Source: Episyrphus balteatus
Taxonomy: Eukaryota > Arthropoda > Insecta > Diptera > Syrphidae
Length of the DNA: 64,000 bases
Direction of reading: 5' to 3'
Assembly (NCBI RefSeq): GCF_945859705.1
Contig: NC_079137.1
Span: 55,894,552-55,958,551, forward strand
Both the position numbers and the translations under genes were made by a program. Of the stretch, positions 1 through 13,544 are shown piece by piece. How positions within the stretch are numbered: the stretch's first letter is position 1; every line of letters starts with the position of its first letter. The notes beneath the pieces are model-generated. The model was given only the letters and a program-made list of their open reading frames with translations. It was not told where the DNA came from and did no database searches.

Positions 1-1685
1 GAAAATGCCATATAGAAAGAAATGGTATCACAAATTACTCTCAATTGTGCACTTAAAGGAGAAGAAGAGCAAATTGCTTTGCTATGGGCTACTGGTATTT
101 TCCACAGAACACCAGCCTGCCTTCTGCTAAACCACCATCCATATCCACCTCCGCATTGAATATCCTTTTCATCATAGTGCAACACACATTCACCCACACA
201 CACACAAACAGACACACAGAAGACGTTCGATATTAGATTTAAAAAAAAAAAAAAAAGAAAATTGAAGGATTTTTCATATAGTATCTTAGAGTCGTTATCC
301 TAACACATACTTACATATATAATTTTTTTCGTTATTTTCTTTTTTTTCATCATCTACTTTTTAACATTCCATATTGAAGAGATGAAGAACAAGAAGAATC
401 CTGGAGAGATGTAGAAATAAATTCTATATCCTTATGGTAGAATCTATTTTTTCCTTATCCTTATAATATCCTTGTGAAATGAAATATTGCCTCGTTTAAA
501 GGAAAATTCCTTTCGTTTTTTTTGTTCGTTTTGTTTTTTATATTGCTTAAAGGTTATATCCAACAATTAAAGATTTTTTTTTTCATAAAAAAAAACATAA
601 AAACGAAACAAAAAAAAAGGATGAATAAATATCCTTAAGGGGACATGAGGCAGCAATATAATAAATTTTGCTGATCGGACACAATGCGTTCACAATAAAT
701 CACAACTTTAAATACATTTCTCTTGTATTTATATTCTTTCACATTTTTTTCCTTTTTCCCTTAATTTATTTTCTTAATTCAACCAAAAAGGAAGAACAAA
801 TTCACTTGTTTCTGTGTTTTCATTAATTGATTTCTCAGTATCAATTTATTGATTTTTTGGGTATTTTCAATTAAGTCGATTGATTTCATAAAATCCCGCC
901 GATAATTTGTTTTTTTTTTCAAAGAAACATTCGAAAAGATCGGAGAAGTAAATTTGAAAAAAATTCCGTAAAACGATCCTTACAACACGATCACTCTAGC
1001 TGGACTGAAGTTAGAGTATCTTTTCAGTTTTGAGATACTCTACTCGTTATTGTATTTGAGATACTTGAGAATTAAAGCAGAGAAATCGGAGAGATACAAA
1101 ATAAAAACGGAGAGACCGGCAATACGAGCGCGATGGTTAGTTTAGGTTAAATGGTCTTAGGTTTGCATCAGCTTGTAGGTAGGTTAGAGGCATAGCAGGG
1201 TAGCATCTAGCATGTTATTATAAGTTGCAACAGAGAGTGGGTGCACAGGGGTAGGTAAAGTAAGGTATAGAGTGTGATTAAAAACTAAATATATTTTCTC
1301 TCTTTTTCTCTCTGTTTGGGTGCTTGTGTTTTATTTACTGGCTATATGTTACTTGAGATTTAAGATACAATTCTATTCGGTATTTGAAAAAATAAAGAAA
1401 AAAAGAGAGGTGAAGCAGATAAAGAAGTTAGTAAAGGTATTGCCAATGAGGAAATTTCATCAAATTTGGTTCAGTAGAATTGAAAACAAAATTAAAAATT
1501 TGAACATCGGCGATCCATACAATTTTTGCTTAGTCACTAGATGATTAGAAATAGTTTTTCCCATACAGAAGAGAGGTGTTTTAAGTTCAATAAAATAGAT
1601 TGAAAAGTCTAAAGAGGTTATCAAAACGAATGACAAAAATACTTTATCAATATAATAATGGTTTATTAATAAACTTTGCGAAAGT
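1..1685. other. Non-coding AT-rich stretch
   Basis: I see no gene here. The sequence is AT-rich with many poly-A and poly-T tracts; the open frames are short, start in low-complexity DNA and resemble no family I know. There is a short CA-rich patch near 190-220. Confidence 0.6.
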
Positions 1686-2245
1686 AAATATGAGATGCAA
1701 ACTGTTTATAAATAAAATATAACTCAGCAACCACAACTCAAAGAAATTCTTGGGTTTAATTTATGAATTCAAAAACTTTTGATGTATTAAAATGTATTTC
1801 TTGTAGCAAGCGGAACGAGAGTCTGAAAAAAAGTGTTCGGATGCAAATAACTCAGCAACTAGACCTCCAAAAAACTTTTGGTTTTCAGCTATGAATAGAG
1901 CTTAGAAAACTCTTTCTTTTGATATCTCACTCAATGGATTTGGAAGGAATTTTTTTAAATTCATTTTTTTTCGGCAAGGGGTTAACCTACATTTTTTCTC
2001 GAAAACCCAAAAAAAATTTTTTTTAGTTTTTTTTACCTTAATGCATAGACCTAGTCATTGTGAACTCATATCTGCAAACCAAAACTTGTTTCTAAACTTT
2101 TGTCCGCATATCTGTACCTCCAAATGTAACAAAATAAATGTAGATGCAAATAACTCAGCAACAAAACCTCCAAAAAACTCTTGATTTTCAGCCATGAATA
2201 GAGCTTAAAGAGACCTTTCTTTTGGTGTCTCGCGTCAAGGTCTTG
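1686..2245 (+). repeat. Repeat A, copy 1 (about three degenerate units)
   Basis: Degenerate direct repeats whose hallmark is a phrase reading GATGCAAATAACTCAGCAAC, followed by a run like CCTCCAAAAAACTTTTGG, then 'tttcagytatgaatagagctta' in pieces. Units begin near 1,690, 1,838 and 2,138, so the spacing is irregular (about 150-300 bp). The same family recurs at 23,100-23,385 (minus) and 26,715-27,420 (plus). It encodes no protein that I can see. Confidence 0.75.
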
Positions 2246-5200
2246 CCTCAAGGCCCCAGGGGCTTAATGTATGCCTTTGTCAAAGACTCATGGATATAAA
2301 ATGTCAAAAAGTGTCATCTTACCATTATATCATAAATTTCAATAGAAAATGCAGCTCAACAAATTAAGATTACTCGACTTCCAGAAAATAAATAATCTTA
2401 TGAAACTCTCAGACGATAGGTACCAGACGTTATTATTAACAACAATAATAAAATCAAATCAATAATCGGTAAAGTGAAAACTTTTACTTTAGTCAACTCC
2501 ACCTTAAATTGAAATCTTTTAAAATTATGAAAAATCTTTTCAGAAACATCGTCAAAATTATGGATAAAGTTATTTTCAAGTGGCTAAAGAATTAATGCGA
2601 TCATTCAGCGACATGTAGTTTGTCTTTCTATAATAACACTAGACACTGCATTCATTATTCAAAAATCAGTCTGAAATCACCTCAGCTATCAATAGCAATC
2701 GCGCATCACCTTTGACAGCTTTTTTGGCCGATGAGAAGGCATTCGATGGATAGAAACTTGTGATTTCTTGGATTAACTCCACAATTTCTTCCTTAGTTTT
2801 GTTTTTTTTTTGAAAATCCTATGAAAATAGGAAGTCTACAATTAAATACACTTAAGACAAAGTCTTTTGACCGCTGATGGCAAGCCATCAACCGGAACTA
2901 ACTGATTTCTAGAACCTGCTTCTTACATAACTATTTTGGGCCAGTTTTGCAGCCCCAAGTCTTTCGAATACTAATATGAAATGGCAAATCCGGATCAAGA
3001 CAAACAAGTCAACATTTGTGTGTTTCAAGAAATGATAACCAACAGTAACCTCCAAAAGTCTATTCTTGAAAGATATCATTTAATTAATCCATTGACACAA
3101 AAATTTTAAAGACATGTTAGTTAAAGACTTATCTCCAATCGACAAGGACAAAACATTTCAGTAATAGGCCGTTCAACGAAGAAGTCAAAACTAGTCACTA
3201 ATTTTGAAACTAATTTAGACCGTTAACCATTTCCTCAAATCTGTTTCTTTTAAGAAATATCAGCTTCTTCATCTGCTTACATCGTTCGCCTCTGTACTCT
3301 ACTCTTGAAAATTGTCGACTGGAAGACTATAACGTAACGAATAATTCTTTTAATCGCTGTCACTTCTCATAATAAATGTTTTATATTCTATAGTCCAACT
3401 TTATAACTCAATGATAACCTCTAAAATTAAAGTGTTCCCTAACTTGGTTTAATACAAAAAATCGAAAAAAATGAATCTGGCAATTCTATATAAGCCGATC
3501 GCGCTGAAAAGTTAATATTTCCTTCGCTGTTTGCTATTTCTTCCACATGAGCTAAACCAGCATGATTTTTCATTAAAATACACAACCAGCGCACATTCAC
3601 CCGTGCGGTACTTGTGTCTCCAAGAGTGTTTAAGGTGTAGCATACGTCACTTTTGAATGGATAGCTAAAATGCTACTACTTTTTTTTAGTAAAAAAGATA
3701 GGATTCGGAAGTTACTACCATTGGAGTAGATTTTGAATTATTTCCTGTTTTTGGTTCAAAAATCAATATTTGCATTAGGATTCCATTCAATCGAACTATT
3801 AGATAAGTTTTTAGGGTTCTTCAACTATCTCGCATTCCAAGGCGGTACAATTTCTTTGAGATTTGACTCATTTTCGCGACCGTTAAAATCTTAGAGTTTC
3901 TGTCACATTCTTCTATGGATTTCTTCATAGTTTGTATGGCATGAAACTGAACAATATATTGTTATTAAAGAGCTAAGAATTGCAAATGATATTTAGTTTG
4001 GTCAGAATGATCAAATTAAAAAAAAAAAATAGTCACAAAAAAAAGAAGTCCCAAATATCATAACAATTTAAGATTTAATAAAGAATGATCTAAGAAGTTT
4101 CAAAACGAAAATTATTGTATTTTTTTTACTTTCAAGAAGTTGTGGTCGCAAATATTCTTTTTGTACCGAACCCTGTCAAAACTATTTCAGGTCTCTCAAA
4201 TCTCAACTTCAAAAATTGCTCTCAATCTCATTTTACTTCTATACTCTCAATTCCATTCTTTTTCTACCAGCGAACGTCGTTCACCTTATATTCCTTTATT
4301 TTTGTTGTTGTTCTTATTTGGTCTATTTGTTTTGTTGTTTTTATACACATATTTGTGATTGTGTTTGGTTTTTGTTTGATTTGGCTGCATATTGGGAGTT
4401 GGAAATAAATGTTTCCTTTTGGCTGCCAGATGAGGAACCCAACGGGGTACCACAACCAACTCGCTCGAGAAATCGAATACCATCAACCCAACACACAGCA
4501 CAGCAACAACGAACGAAAAATAATAATGAAGAACGGCTGCATTGCAACTGGCAATGGCGATGGTCGGCATCGTGAGGGGAGCCCTGACATGTTGCACGAG
4601 CAGCAGGGCACCCAATCTCGTTATATGCGGGCTTGATGTGTCTTCTACCATAATAATAATATGGAAGAAGGATAAGGGATTTTTGTGTGGAAGACACTTA
4701 AAATGTGTGTGCTGTCGCTACACGGTGTCGTGGATTAGTTTACACGAAAATAGAGATAACCAAGAGAGATAAATGATATTTTTTTTTCTTCTCTGAAGAA
4801 TAAAAAAAAAGGAGTAGAACTCAAATGTGATCGGTGGTGGTGCTAGAGGCTACCAGTAAATTGTTTTTGAGATATCGATAATGGTGTGTGAGGACATTGG
4901 AACTTTAAAAGGCCTCCGTATAAAGTACTTTATATCTAGAGTTTTTGTTTTTTGCAACTTGCTGCAAATGTAGACAATTTTTAATGAGAGTGGAAGAAAA
5001 TGAGTATGTTCAAAAGAGAATGACGCAGTGTATGTAGCAAGTTTTCAAACTAATTGAGAAATTCAATTTTTTACAAAAAATCATAAGAAAAAATTGAAAC
5101 TTTTTTAACTTTTTAGATAAAATTTTGAAAAGTCAGTTACATTCTATCAAAAATTTAAAAATTTTATAACCATTATCAGCCACTGGTATTTCGGAGATCT

Positions 5201-5409
5201 AATTTCTCAGCAAAAAGCTATTGACTTACCAAAGTTAAATTTGAAGGTTGAACTCCTGCTTGAACCAATTAACTCAGTAAAGTAAGGGTTTTAGGGTCTT
5301 AAATCACAAAAAGCGACACAGCTTGGTTTCGTTGGAATCATTCATTTTTATCTACTTAACAAAATTTTGTTGTTAGAAGGCTTTGTTAAATTTTTAGTTT
5401 TTTTAAAGA
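2246..5409. other. Non-coding stretch with a stray repeat E unit
   Basis: No gene is supported. Positions 3,785-3,905 resemble the start of the tandem unit found at 5,413-6,385 (they share 'gaactattaga' and 'aaggcggtacaatttctttgag'), so this is probably an isolated old copy. A 16-bp perfect palindrome, TGATGGCAAGCCATCA, lies at 2,875-2,890. The segment 4,400-4,780 is less AT-biased and may be unique regulatory DNA. Confidence 0.5.
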
Positions 5410-5412
5410 AAT

Positions 5413-6385
5413 TTGAGCAGATTTCGAAACAGTCAAAAATGAAAACTTTAGAAAATTTTTTTCTTCGATTGAACTATTAGACATGTTTACACAATGTTAC
5501 CCCTATCTTGTGTTCAGGGGGGTAAAGGTTATTAATTATTTAATCCATTTTAAGGACTGTTAAACAGTTACAGTGTACTAGTGAAATTCATAAAATTCGC
5601 AGATTGTATAAAAATATTTGCTGAATTGGCTGAAAGTCTCCATTTGTTGATAAATAACTAGTTGACTACTACTGAAATAGATATTCAGCTAAAAAAATCA
5701 AAGGTAATGATCAACTGTAACAGCGGGTACACTAACTGTCACAAAAAAGTCTGTCTGAATTTGAGCAGATTTCGAAACAGTTAAAAATGAAAACTTTAGA
5801 ATATTTTTTTCTTTGATTGAAGTATTAGACATTGTTACACAATGTTATACCTATTTTGTATTCAGCGGCGGTACAGTTTCTTTTGCATTTAACCCATTTG
5901 CACGACTTTTAAACAGTTAGAGCCTACTAGTGAAATCCTTAAAATTCGCAGACTACATACAAATATTTGCTGAAACAGTTTAAAGTCTCCAATTATTGTT
6001 GATAAACAAATAGATAAATACTGCTTAAATGGAGATTAAAAGTAATTTGAGCTGATTTCGAAAAAGTCAAAAACGAAAACTTTAGAATAATTTTTTCTTC
6101 GATTGAACTATTAGACATGTTTACACAATGTCAGAACTATCTTGTGTTTAAAGGCGGTACAGTTTTTTTTGCATGTTACCGATTTTCAGGGCTGTTCAGC
6201 TAGTGAAATCCCTTAAACTCGCAGATTCCATCAAGATATTTGCTGAAACACTTGAAAGTCTCCTATGAGATTGATGAACAAAATAGCTGAATACTGCTGA
6301 ATTGGAGATTCAGCTCAGAGAATCAAAGGTAATAATCTATTGTAACAGTGGGTACCCGAACTGTCACAAAGAAAGGTCTGTCGAC
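5413..6385 (+). repeat. Repeat E: three tandem units of about 290-350 bp
   Basis: Three direct copies start at 5,413, 5,761 and 6,047 with the phrase TTGAGCAGATTTCGAAACAG or a close variant. Each continues with 'aaaactttaga', 'gattgaactattagacatg', 'acacaatgt', a 'ggcggtacag' segment and an 'attcgcaga' segment. Units 1 and 3 end in a similar 'gtaacagYgggtac' phrase. The units differ by many substitutions and small indels, so the array is old. No coding potential is visible. Confidence 0.85.
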
Positions 6386-8222
6386 CACCTTGATTTAAAA
6401 AATCTAATTCCAATTGTTTGCAAATGACTGAATTAATCAATTGATGTATAAGCCCAATATTATGCCATCCAGCACCTTTATTTATTACCACCAAAGAAAA
6501 AAAAAAACTAAACATCTTATCCATAAAATCAAATTAATTATACCCGAATGACAATAAATCCAAGGTAAGACTATCAAAGAGAAAACCAATTATAGATTAC
6601 AATTGTCTGGACAATTGTCAGCGCTTAAAATGTGACTGAACAATTTTCACGATTCGTTGCAACACAATATAATTGCACAAATCTTCTTATCCCAATAAAG
6701 TACACCCAAAACATTGCATTTCTAAAAAGGACATTTCAAAAAATTCAAAGGCACAAAAATAAAGAGAAAATCTCTCTATTTTTCACAGGACATTATTTTT
6801 GGTGCATTAGAAAGTCTTTAGATTGTCTCGACTCGACCTCGGTCGTTTTTCGTCTCGTCGTCCAATTGTCTTGTCACAACACACAAAACTCCCATTAATA
6901 GTTTCTTTTTCTTTCTATTCATATCCTTTTTTTTCAGGACTTTGCTCGCCAGGATAGAGTCTTTGTTTTATGACCTTTAAATCACCATCTGTGCCATTTG
7001 TAAACATTGTATCTATTGTTTTTTTTTTTTTTGTAAGACATTCTCTCTCTACAATTTCTTTCAAACCATTTGAACTTTCAAATCACACAATATTCCAGAC
7101 ATGTGTATGTTAATATTGTAAATCATCAATAAACTGGTTCTACTTTTGTTGTTTTTATTATTTTTTCTAAACCACTTCCGTCGTCCTCGTCAAAATGTCT
7201 TATAAAATCCCCGACATGGTTTATGTTTCGAGAAAATCTCTCAAAATGTCAGACGTGTGTATGTATGGAAATCCGTCAAAAAATGGCTGGTAAAAAGTAC
7301 TAACTGAAAATTTCACGGGAATTGTGGTTCGTGGCCTTCCTTTATAGTCATATACTCTTGGGCCAACAACAATAAATGTATCTCTGGTTAAGAAGCATAT
7401 AGCGTGTACTTTCTGCTCGTATGTACGTGGTGGAATGCAAAATGCGTGTACGACAAGGAATCATATCCTCGCAGACGTGTGGCACCAAAGTTATTATCCA
7501 ATGAGCCTGGTAGTTCTTAGTCAGCAGCGAACTCTAAAGCAAAGAATCACACACATGTGTGGTGTTTGGGACTGGCTGCGTGTAAAGTAGGAAAATGAAG
7601 GTGGCAGCCAGGCAGGGTTATAGCGACGTAGTGGCGGCGGCAGATCGGTGAGGCGGCAAATGGTAGGGCAATTCGCACGACATGACAGACATTGCGGAGA
7701 ATATGGAGATAAATGAACTCCACAGGATATTGAAGAAAAAGAGAAATTGCTTAACATTGGTTGTAATTTTTACACGGAATTGATTTTTTTTCGCAGCCAT
7801 TTTCTGTTTATATTTTTGTTTTATTTTCATTCATGTGCGAGAAATTTAAGTAGTTTTTAAAGCAAAATTTATTATGGGAAAATATTTTATTCAAAATAGG
7901 ACCAAGATGTCGGGTTTATGTTTTGTTCTAGTTGAGTTTTCCTCATTTGCTCATCTCATGTTCTCAAGAAACAGTTTCTAAGCTGTAACTGAGACAAAAA
8001 GTCAGTCCTGGAATTGAGACAGCGGATGTTCTTCTCATATGTGCTAGAAGTCAAAACAAGCATTGAGAAGCCAACAAAGATGATTGAAGCTCAAACTATA
8101 AGACTTTTTAAGCTTCTAGGGTGTGATAAATCGTTTTTCTGAAAATTTAGGCTTGGTACACATGTTTTTTTTTTAATGAAGGATGCCGCAGTAAAATTGA
8201 GTAGATATGCATTCACTGTGCT
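6386..8222. other. Non-coding unique stretch
   Basis: No gene is supported. The sub-region 7,150-7,800 is less AT-biased and shows no repeat relationship to the rest of the window, so conserved non-coding DNA is possible. Confidence 0.45.
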
Positions 8223-8285
8223 GTGACGCTGCGGTACCGCTTTGGGAAAAAAGAGTCGCAAATTCCTAAATCCTCGCAGCGTCAC
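8223..8285. repeat. Short perfect inverted repeat (hairpin)
   Basis: GTGACGCTGCG at 8,223-8,233 is exactly complementary to CGCAGCGTCAC at 8,275-8,285, giving an 11-bp GC-rich stem with a 41-nt loop. The 10-bp palindrome GCGGTACCGC sits at the base of the loop (8,231-8,240). This is notable in such AT-rich DNA. Its function is unknown. Confidence 0.7.
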
Positions 8286-11200
8286 CGCATTTGTGTATGA
8301 TTCCTGTAGAATGAAATCATTATTTTTACCAAATTTGAAGTAAAAATGAAGCTAACACAATCAGTAAATGCCATGATTTAAAAATCTATCGGGCTAAAGG
8401 GATTTGACTATTAATCATTCTCCTAGCCGCACAGTGCATTTGGCGCTTTATAGTGTCAAAAATCATTCACATTGCCATTTCTTACTATTACTATGAGAAA
8501 TACGAAAAATCTTCCAACTTTAATTTGTTCAAAATTGTGGTTCCAAAATGGCGGACAGAATAAGCGTTTATAAGATTTTTCTTTTTCAAAACTGAATATA
8601 AGCTAGAAATTTAGCTCAATTGATGTCACAAAGGTGTTCGCTCTTAGATTTATGTAGAACTGTTCATATTCAATGAAAAAAAAAAATTCAAAAATTTTAA
8701 AACAAACACCAAAAAGTTCCAAAGTACTAAAAAAAAAAAACACTTTTATACCATTTTTATACTTTTTCTTGGATATATTGTTTAAGTTAGCACATTTTTC
8801 TACATTGTAGAGTTTTTGGCTCGACTCTAAGAAAATTTGTCAAAAATCTGAACAAATGATTTCCTGGGCCAGAGTTGTTAATTTCAAAATGAGAAAAATA
8901 TCGTACTTACACACAAGTTGAATTTGTTGTTTGAGAAAAATTTTACCTGCAAGAAAAAGAAAATTATATGAATTAGTCATTGAAATAATAATACCTAAAA
9001 TTTTCAAATATCTATATAACTTATTTTTGCTTCTGTTTGAGTTATTTTAATTTTTGTTTTACCGAAACATAAGGGAAGAGGTTGAACCGTTTTTATTTTA
9101 TCTCATTATTGCAGATTTAACAGTATTAAAAATTTGATTAATATGAGTTAAAGTCAATAACCCAGCAGAGCAAAATATGACCAAGCTATTGGAATTACGG
9201 TTACGGTATTCCTAACGAAATTCTTACTCTACGCAGTTTTGAAAATGTATAACCAGAGTTTATAACGACATTTATTTCGATCTAAAAAGCATTAAGAGAG
9301 ACTTTAGGAACACAGTAATTTTGTTCTCCAAAATGTCACAAAGTGGTTACCGGGATCTTATTTCCAGCGGTTCTCGTAATTAAGAAAAAGTCCGGTCTAA
9401 AGAACATCTTAAAAAACGAGAACTGAACAATTTCGAAAATCAATTTTTTTACAAAATTTTTAATTATCACATTTTTTAACATGTTGATACTCTTTCGTAT
9501 AGGTTTTCAGATCTTAAATATGTAGTTGCTTAATATGATTTCTGAGCAACTAACTAGCGAAACAATCTGTTATAAAATTACGCGAAAGCAGAGCGATTAA
9601 TGTAATAGAACCGCTAAAATCCAGTGAAAATCCCTCTCGATAAAACTAAATTTCCCTTAAAAGGAGAGATTTTGTGGAAATTTAACTTAAAAGCAGACTT
9701 TCTTTTTGAAGTCGCGAGAGTTTAGAATTTAAAAACCATTGTGCATCGGTATGAAGTTTGAAGGACTGGCCTTTTTTAATTGCACCTTTATATCATTTTA
9801 AAGAGAGACAGATAGGCAATTTTAAATATAAACGCGACTAAATAAATTGAGAGTAGGTGTCTTCTCAATATTTCAGCGACTAACGTATGTATGTAACTAA
9901 ATTCCGATAAATGAGTACAGGATTTGTTTTTTATTCTATCAAGGAAACGAAGATATTAATAGGGGTTAAAACATTTGTCAGGAAATAAACAATTTTTTTT
10001 CTAAGCAAAAAACAAGGAATATATTCGATCTCGACTGTAATTTTGTAAAATTTTCAATTTTATTGGAAGACGAAATAATTTTCATTTTACTTATTTGTCA
10101 TTATTTTCTCAGGAATCTTAACGGAATTACAAATACGACAGAATTATGAGTGGGTTGAGAATAGTCACATTCCTACCACTTATCAATGTTGTAATCTTAA
10201 ATAAAGTGTTGACTTAACACAAAAACAGAAATATCAATAAAATCTGTAATGCATATCCTAGTATGTAAGTAGCAGCTTTCAACCCTAAATCAAAAAGCAA
10301 AAAAAAAAACAAAAAAACGCCAGTTATATTTTCATCGATTACAACTTTTTGATTGACTTATTTATTCAAAAACTGACAAAAAAAAAACTAAACAAACAAT
10401 CATTCGATTGAACTAAATTTCAACATCAAAATTTTGACTCCTTTTCTCCACAAAAAAAAAAATAAAACTATCTTACTTGACAGTTATTTAATCAATGTCA
10501 AAAATCAATGTTTACTAGACATCCAAAACTATTGAATGGAACAATGAAACAATTTATGTTCAACATCGCACTTAACTCATAACGCTTATAATCTAAACGC
10601 CATAATTCAATATATACAATCCCTTTTCTCTTATCACAAAAACGTATATTAAACATTTTTCTATCCATATCGAAATATTTCAATCTAATCAAAAAAACTG
10701 TCCACCGTGAAATCCAGACGTGATATACAGCACTCCGTTCCAAAGAAAAAACCTATATCTTGCAACTTATTCACGGTTTTTTTTTGTACGGTCATAGTTA
10801 TAGCGGACGTAAATAACACTACTTTTGTAGACGATATCAAATTCCCATATCAAACAATTGGATCTATCTTTTCAAAAAATGAATTACACGGCTCCATAGA
10901 ATTCCATCTAGCCAAAGGCAAAGAGGGGCAATACAAATAAAATAAAATCAACTTCCATGATAAATAAATAAATCAAAGTGCACTCGAAATATAGGCATGT
11001 TTTTGAGGCTAGAAAGAACCTCTTCTGATGGTCATATATCCATAATTCTCCTTATCTCGTTTTTAACGTGGGTTGTTGAAAAATAATATTTATAAAATTT
11101 GTCACGAACATTTCTTAAGAAATAAAAAATGCTCGTATGTTTTCAGTTGAATATCTGATTCAAATTGAAGTATTTATATATTTCTTCTGCTCTCTCTCTC

Positions 11201-12414
11201 TTATTCTTAAGATGTAATTCCAAGATAATAATCGATTCCATGTCTTGGGCATTTGGATAACCAATCCAATCCAGCACACATGTGTGATTACCACACGAAG
11301 AAAATGCAGGCAGGACAAACAAGCAACAATTTAACCAACCAACATCCCAGGATGCATGCAATCGGAGAAACTTAAAGATGGAACCTGATTTCGAAAACAA
11401 GCTGAATATTATTCTATCAAGCCCGAAAGATCTTTCGACAGGGCATCATTTTTTTTGTGACATTTTTTAAATTAATAAGAAAATACAAAGCCTTAAGATG
11501 TTTTTGTTTGTGGTAACAAATTACGACGTCACTGGGATTCAAAAGGCGACTCAGTCTTTAGAGCTCTGGGAGTATCGGGTTTCTCAGAATTCAAAAAGGA
11601 AATAAATCTGTCTTCTCTATTGTATTGATAGTCTGTCTATGACATCGTGTGAGATCTATTGTAATGTTTTGGGTGTTTTGATTTTGAGAAACCAAAACAT
11701 TGGTTAAGGAATCGAAAGGATTTCGGAATCTAAATCACACGGATTACTGATTTTGAGGGTGTGTAGGTTTGTGTTTGTAGTTGAACAAAAGCAGAGAGCA
11801 GGTATGCGACTTATTTTTTCTGTGTAAGTTCAATGTAATTCAATAAAAATATACACTCTGTATCTTTTTATCTTCTATTTGTGTTTGTTTTGTTTGTTTT
11901 TAGTTATTTTGTATCTTTACGTACCCAATACCCAACTGCCTACCTATAATACCTATTGGGTTTGAATAAACATTACACTAAGACGATGATGATAGAAAAA
12001 TGAAGGCAAATGCAGCTGTTTTAAGGAGGTTGTATATACATTGAATTTCTGTTTTATTTTTTTTTTTTTTTATTTTTTTTGACGATTGAAATATTGAGTT
12101 TTCACGATGACACTAGCAAATGTCCGACAAGTAAGTAAATAATGTTGAGTAAATTTATCTACATGAAGATACACAAATCGAATTGCTGTCAAGTTGTTGA
12201 AAAAAAATATAATGTTGTTATAGTGTTTCCTTGATGGATAACATACATTCATATGTAGAACATTTGGGTTTTGAGAGAAAAAATAAATTTTAAACCAAGG
12301 TTTCTGAAGATAAATTCAAACAAATTCAAATTTAAAGACAATATGCTACAACTGCAATAGTTTTGAATATCAGGAAATTTAGTCCGAAGAAAACGGATTC
12401 ACATTAAGTTTCGC
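8286..12414. other. Non-coding stretch
   Basis: I see nothing gene-like. There are short AT-rich open frames without recognisable domains, poly-A/T tracts and no clear repeat shared with the rest of the window. Confidence 0.5.
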
Positions 12415-13259
12415 AATTTCATGTGTCGATTACTTTAAAGCCTCAGGGTGGCGTTCTCTCCCCCTTTTTATGGCTCCTTGTTATGAATAATATCCTCGTG
12501 AAGCTTGAGAGAAGTGGAGTGAAGGCAGTGGCATATGCGGATGATCTGGTTGTACTTGTATTAGGAAAATTTTTACCCGTGATCAGCGAGATCACTGACA
12601 CGGCTTTGAGAAAAGTTAGCAACTGGGCTACAAGCTGTGGCCTAGGAGTTAATCAAAGTAAAACGGAACTGATGCTTTTTACAACTAAAACCAAAATCCC
12701 TGTCTTCCCTCTACCTCAGCTTAACGGCCAAATCTTATCACTTTCTTCTAGCGCAAAATATTTAGGTGTAATTTTGGACACTAAACTGAGCTGGAAGCTA
12801 AATATAGAAGAGCGGGTTAAGAAGGCGAGCATTGCTTTCTATGCCTGTAGTAAAACCTTTGGGAAAAAATGGGGTCTTAAATCAAAAATGATTCTATGGA
12901 CTTACACAGCGGTGGTACGACCCATTCTTACTTACGGCGCCATTGTTTGGTGGCCTGCACTAAATAAAGCATATAACATCAACAAACTTAAGAAAATCCA
13001 AAGAACAGCAAGCGTAGGGACGACTGGAGCCCTCCGGTCGTGCCCTACTGAGGCTCTAAACGTTCTCTTGCACCTTTTACCCATAGACCTTCATATAAAA
13101 TACCAGGTTTCTTGTAGCGTTTTAAGGCTAAAAGAAACAGGCTGTTGGAAGGCAAAACCTTTTGGTCACAGTGACACAGCAAATTTAATACCATCGGATA
13201 TGCTTCGGACACCCACGGACTACTGCACTCCTATTTTGAATACTGTAATGAATGAATGA
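12415..13259 (+). pseudogene. Reverse transcriptase domain of the LINE (truncated)
   Basis: The reading frame opens at the PQGGVLSP motif (RT motif B) and reaches the catalytic YADD box at 12,534-12,545; two of the three catalytic aspartates lie in YADD. The thumb-like region follows, with KYLGVILD and a segment with ALRSCPTEAL and LLPIDLHI that is usual downstream of RT in RNase H-bearing LINEs. Everything upstream (endonuclease, gag-like ORF1, the first half of the RT) is missing. The frame is closed at 13,257-13,259 by a short ATGA-rich tandem duplication; beyond it the downstream coding resumes in another frame. It cannot make an active enzyme. Confidence 0.9.
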
Positions 13260-13285
13260 ATGTACTGTAATGAATGAATGAATGT
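13247..13285 (+). repeat. 22-bp tandem duplication inside the LINE coding region
   Basis: The phrase CTGTAATGAATGAATGAATG occurs twice head to tail. It brings stops into the RT frame and shifts the reading frame relative to the downstream RNase H segment. This is a typical slippage lesion in a dead element. Confidence 0.8.
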
Positions 13286-13544
13286 AATGAATTGTAAGGT
13301 CAGCTTCCCGTCTAGATCAGACTGGGAAGAGGGCATTGTGACGAGAGACTTCGACACCTGCATTTTCACTGATGGATCAAAAATGGATTGTGGGGTCGGT
13401 GCGGGTGTCTACTACACCCAGAGAAAAAACGCATAGTAATTTTTAATCCGTTCTACATTGAATCAACGGTGAAAAATATATTCATTAATTTTCTAAAAAG
13501 TAGTCCTATGCTTAAGTTACAGTTTGTCACCTCAATTTTTATAA

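Noticed and set aside
4115..4772. Several overlapping open frames on both strands
   Set aside because: Heavily overlapping in four frames, with low-complexity F/L/N-rich or Q/N-rich translations and no domain; compositional artefacts.
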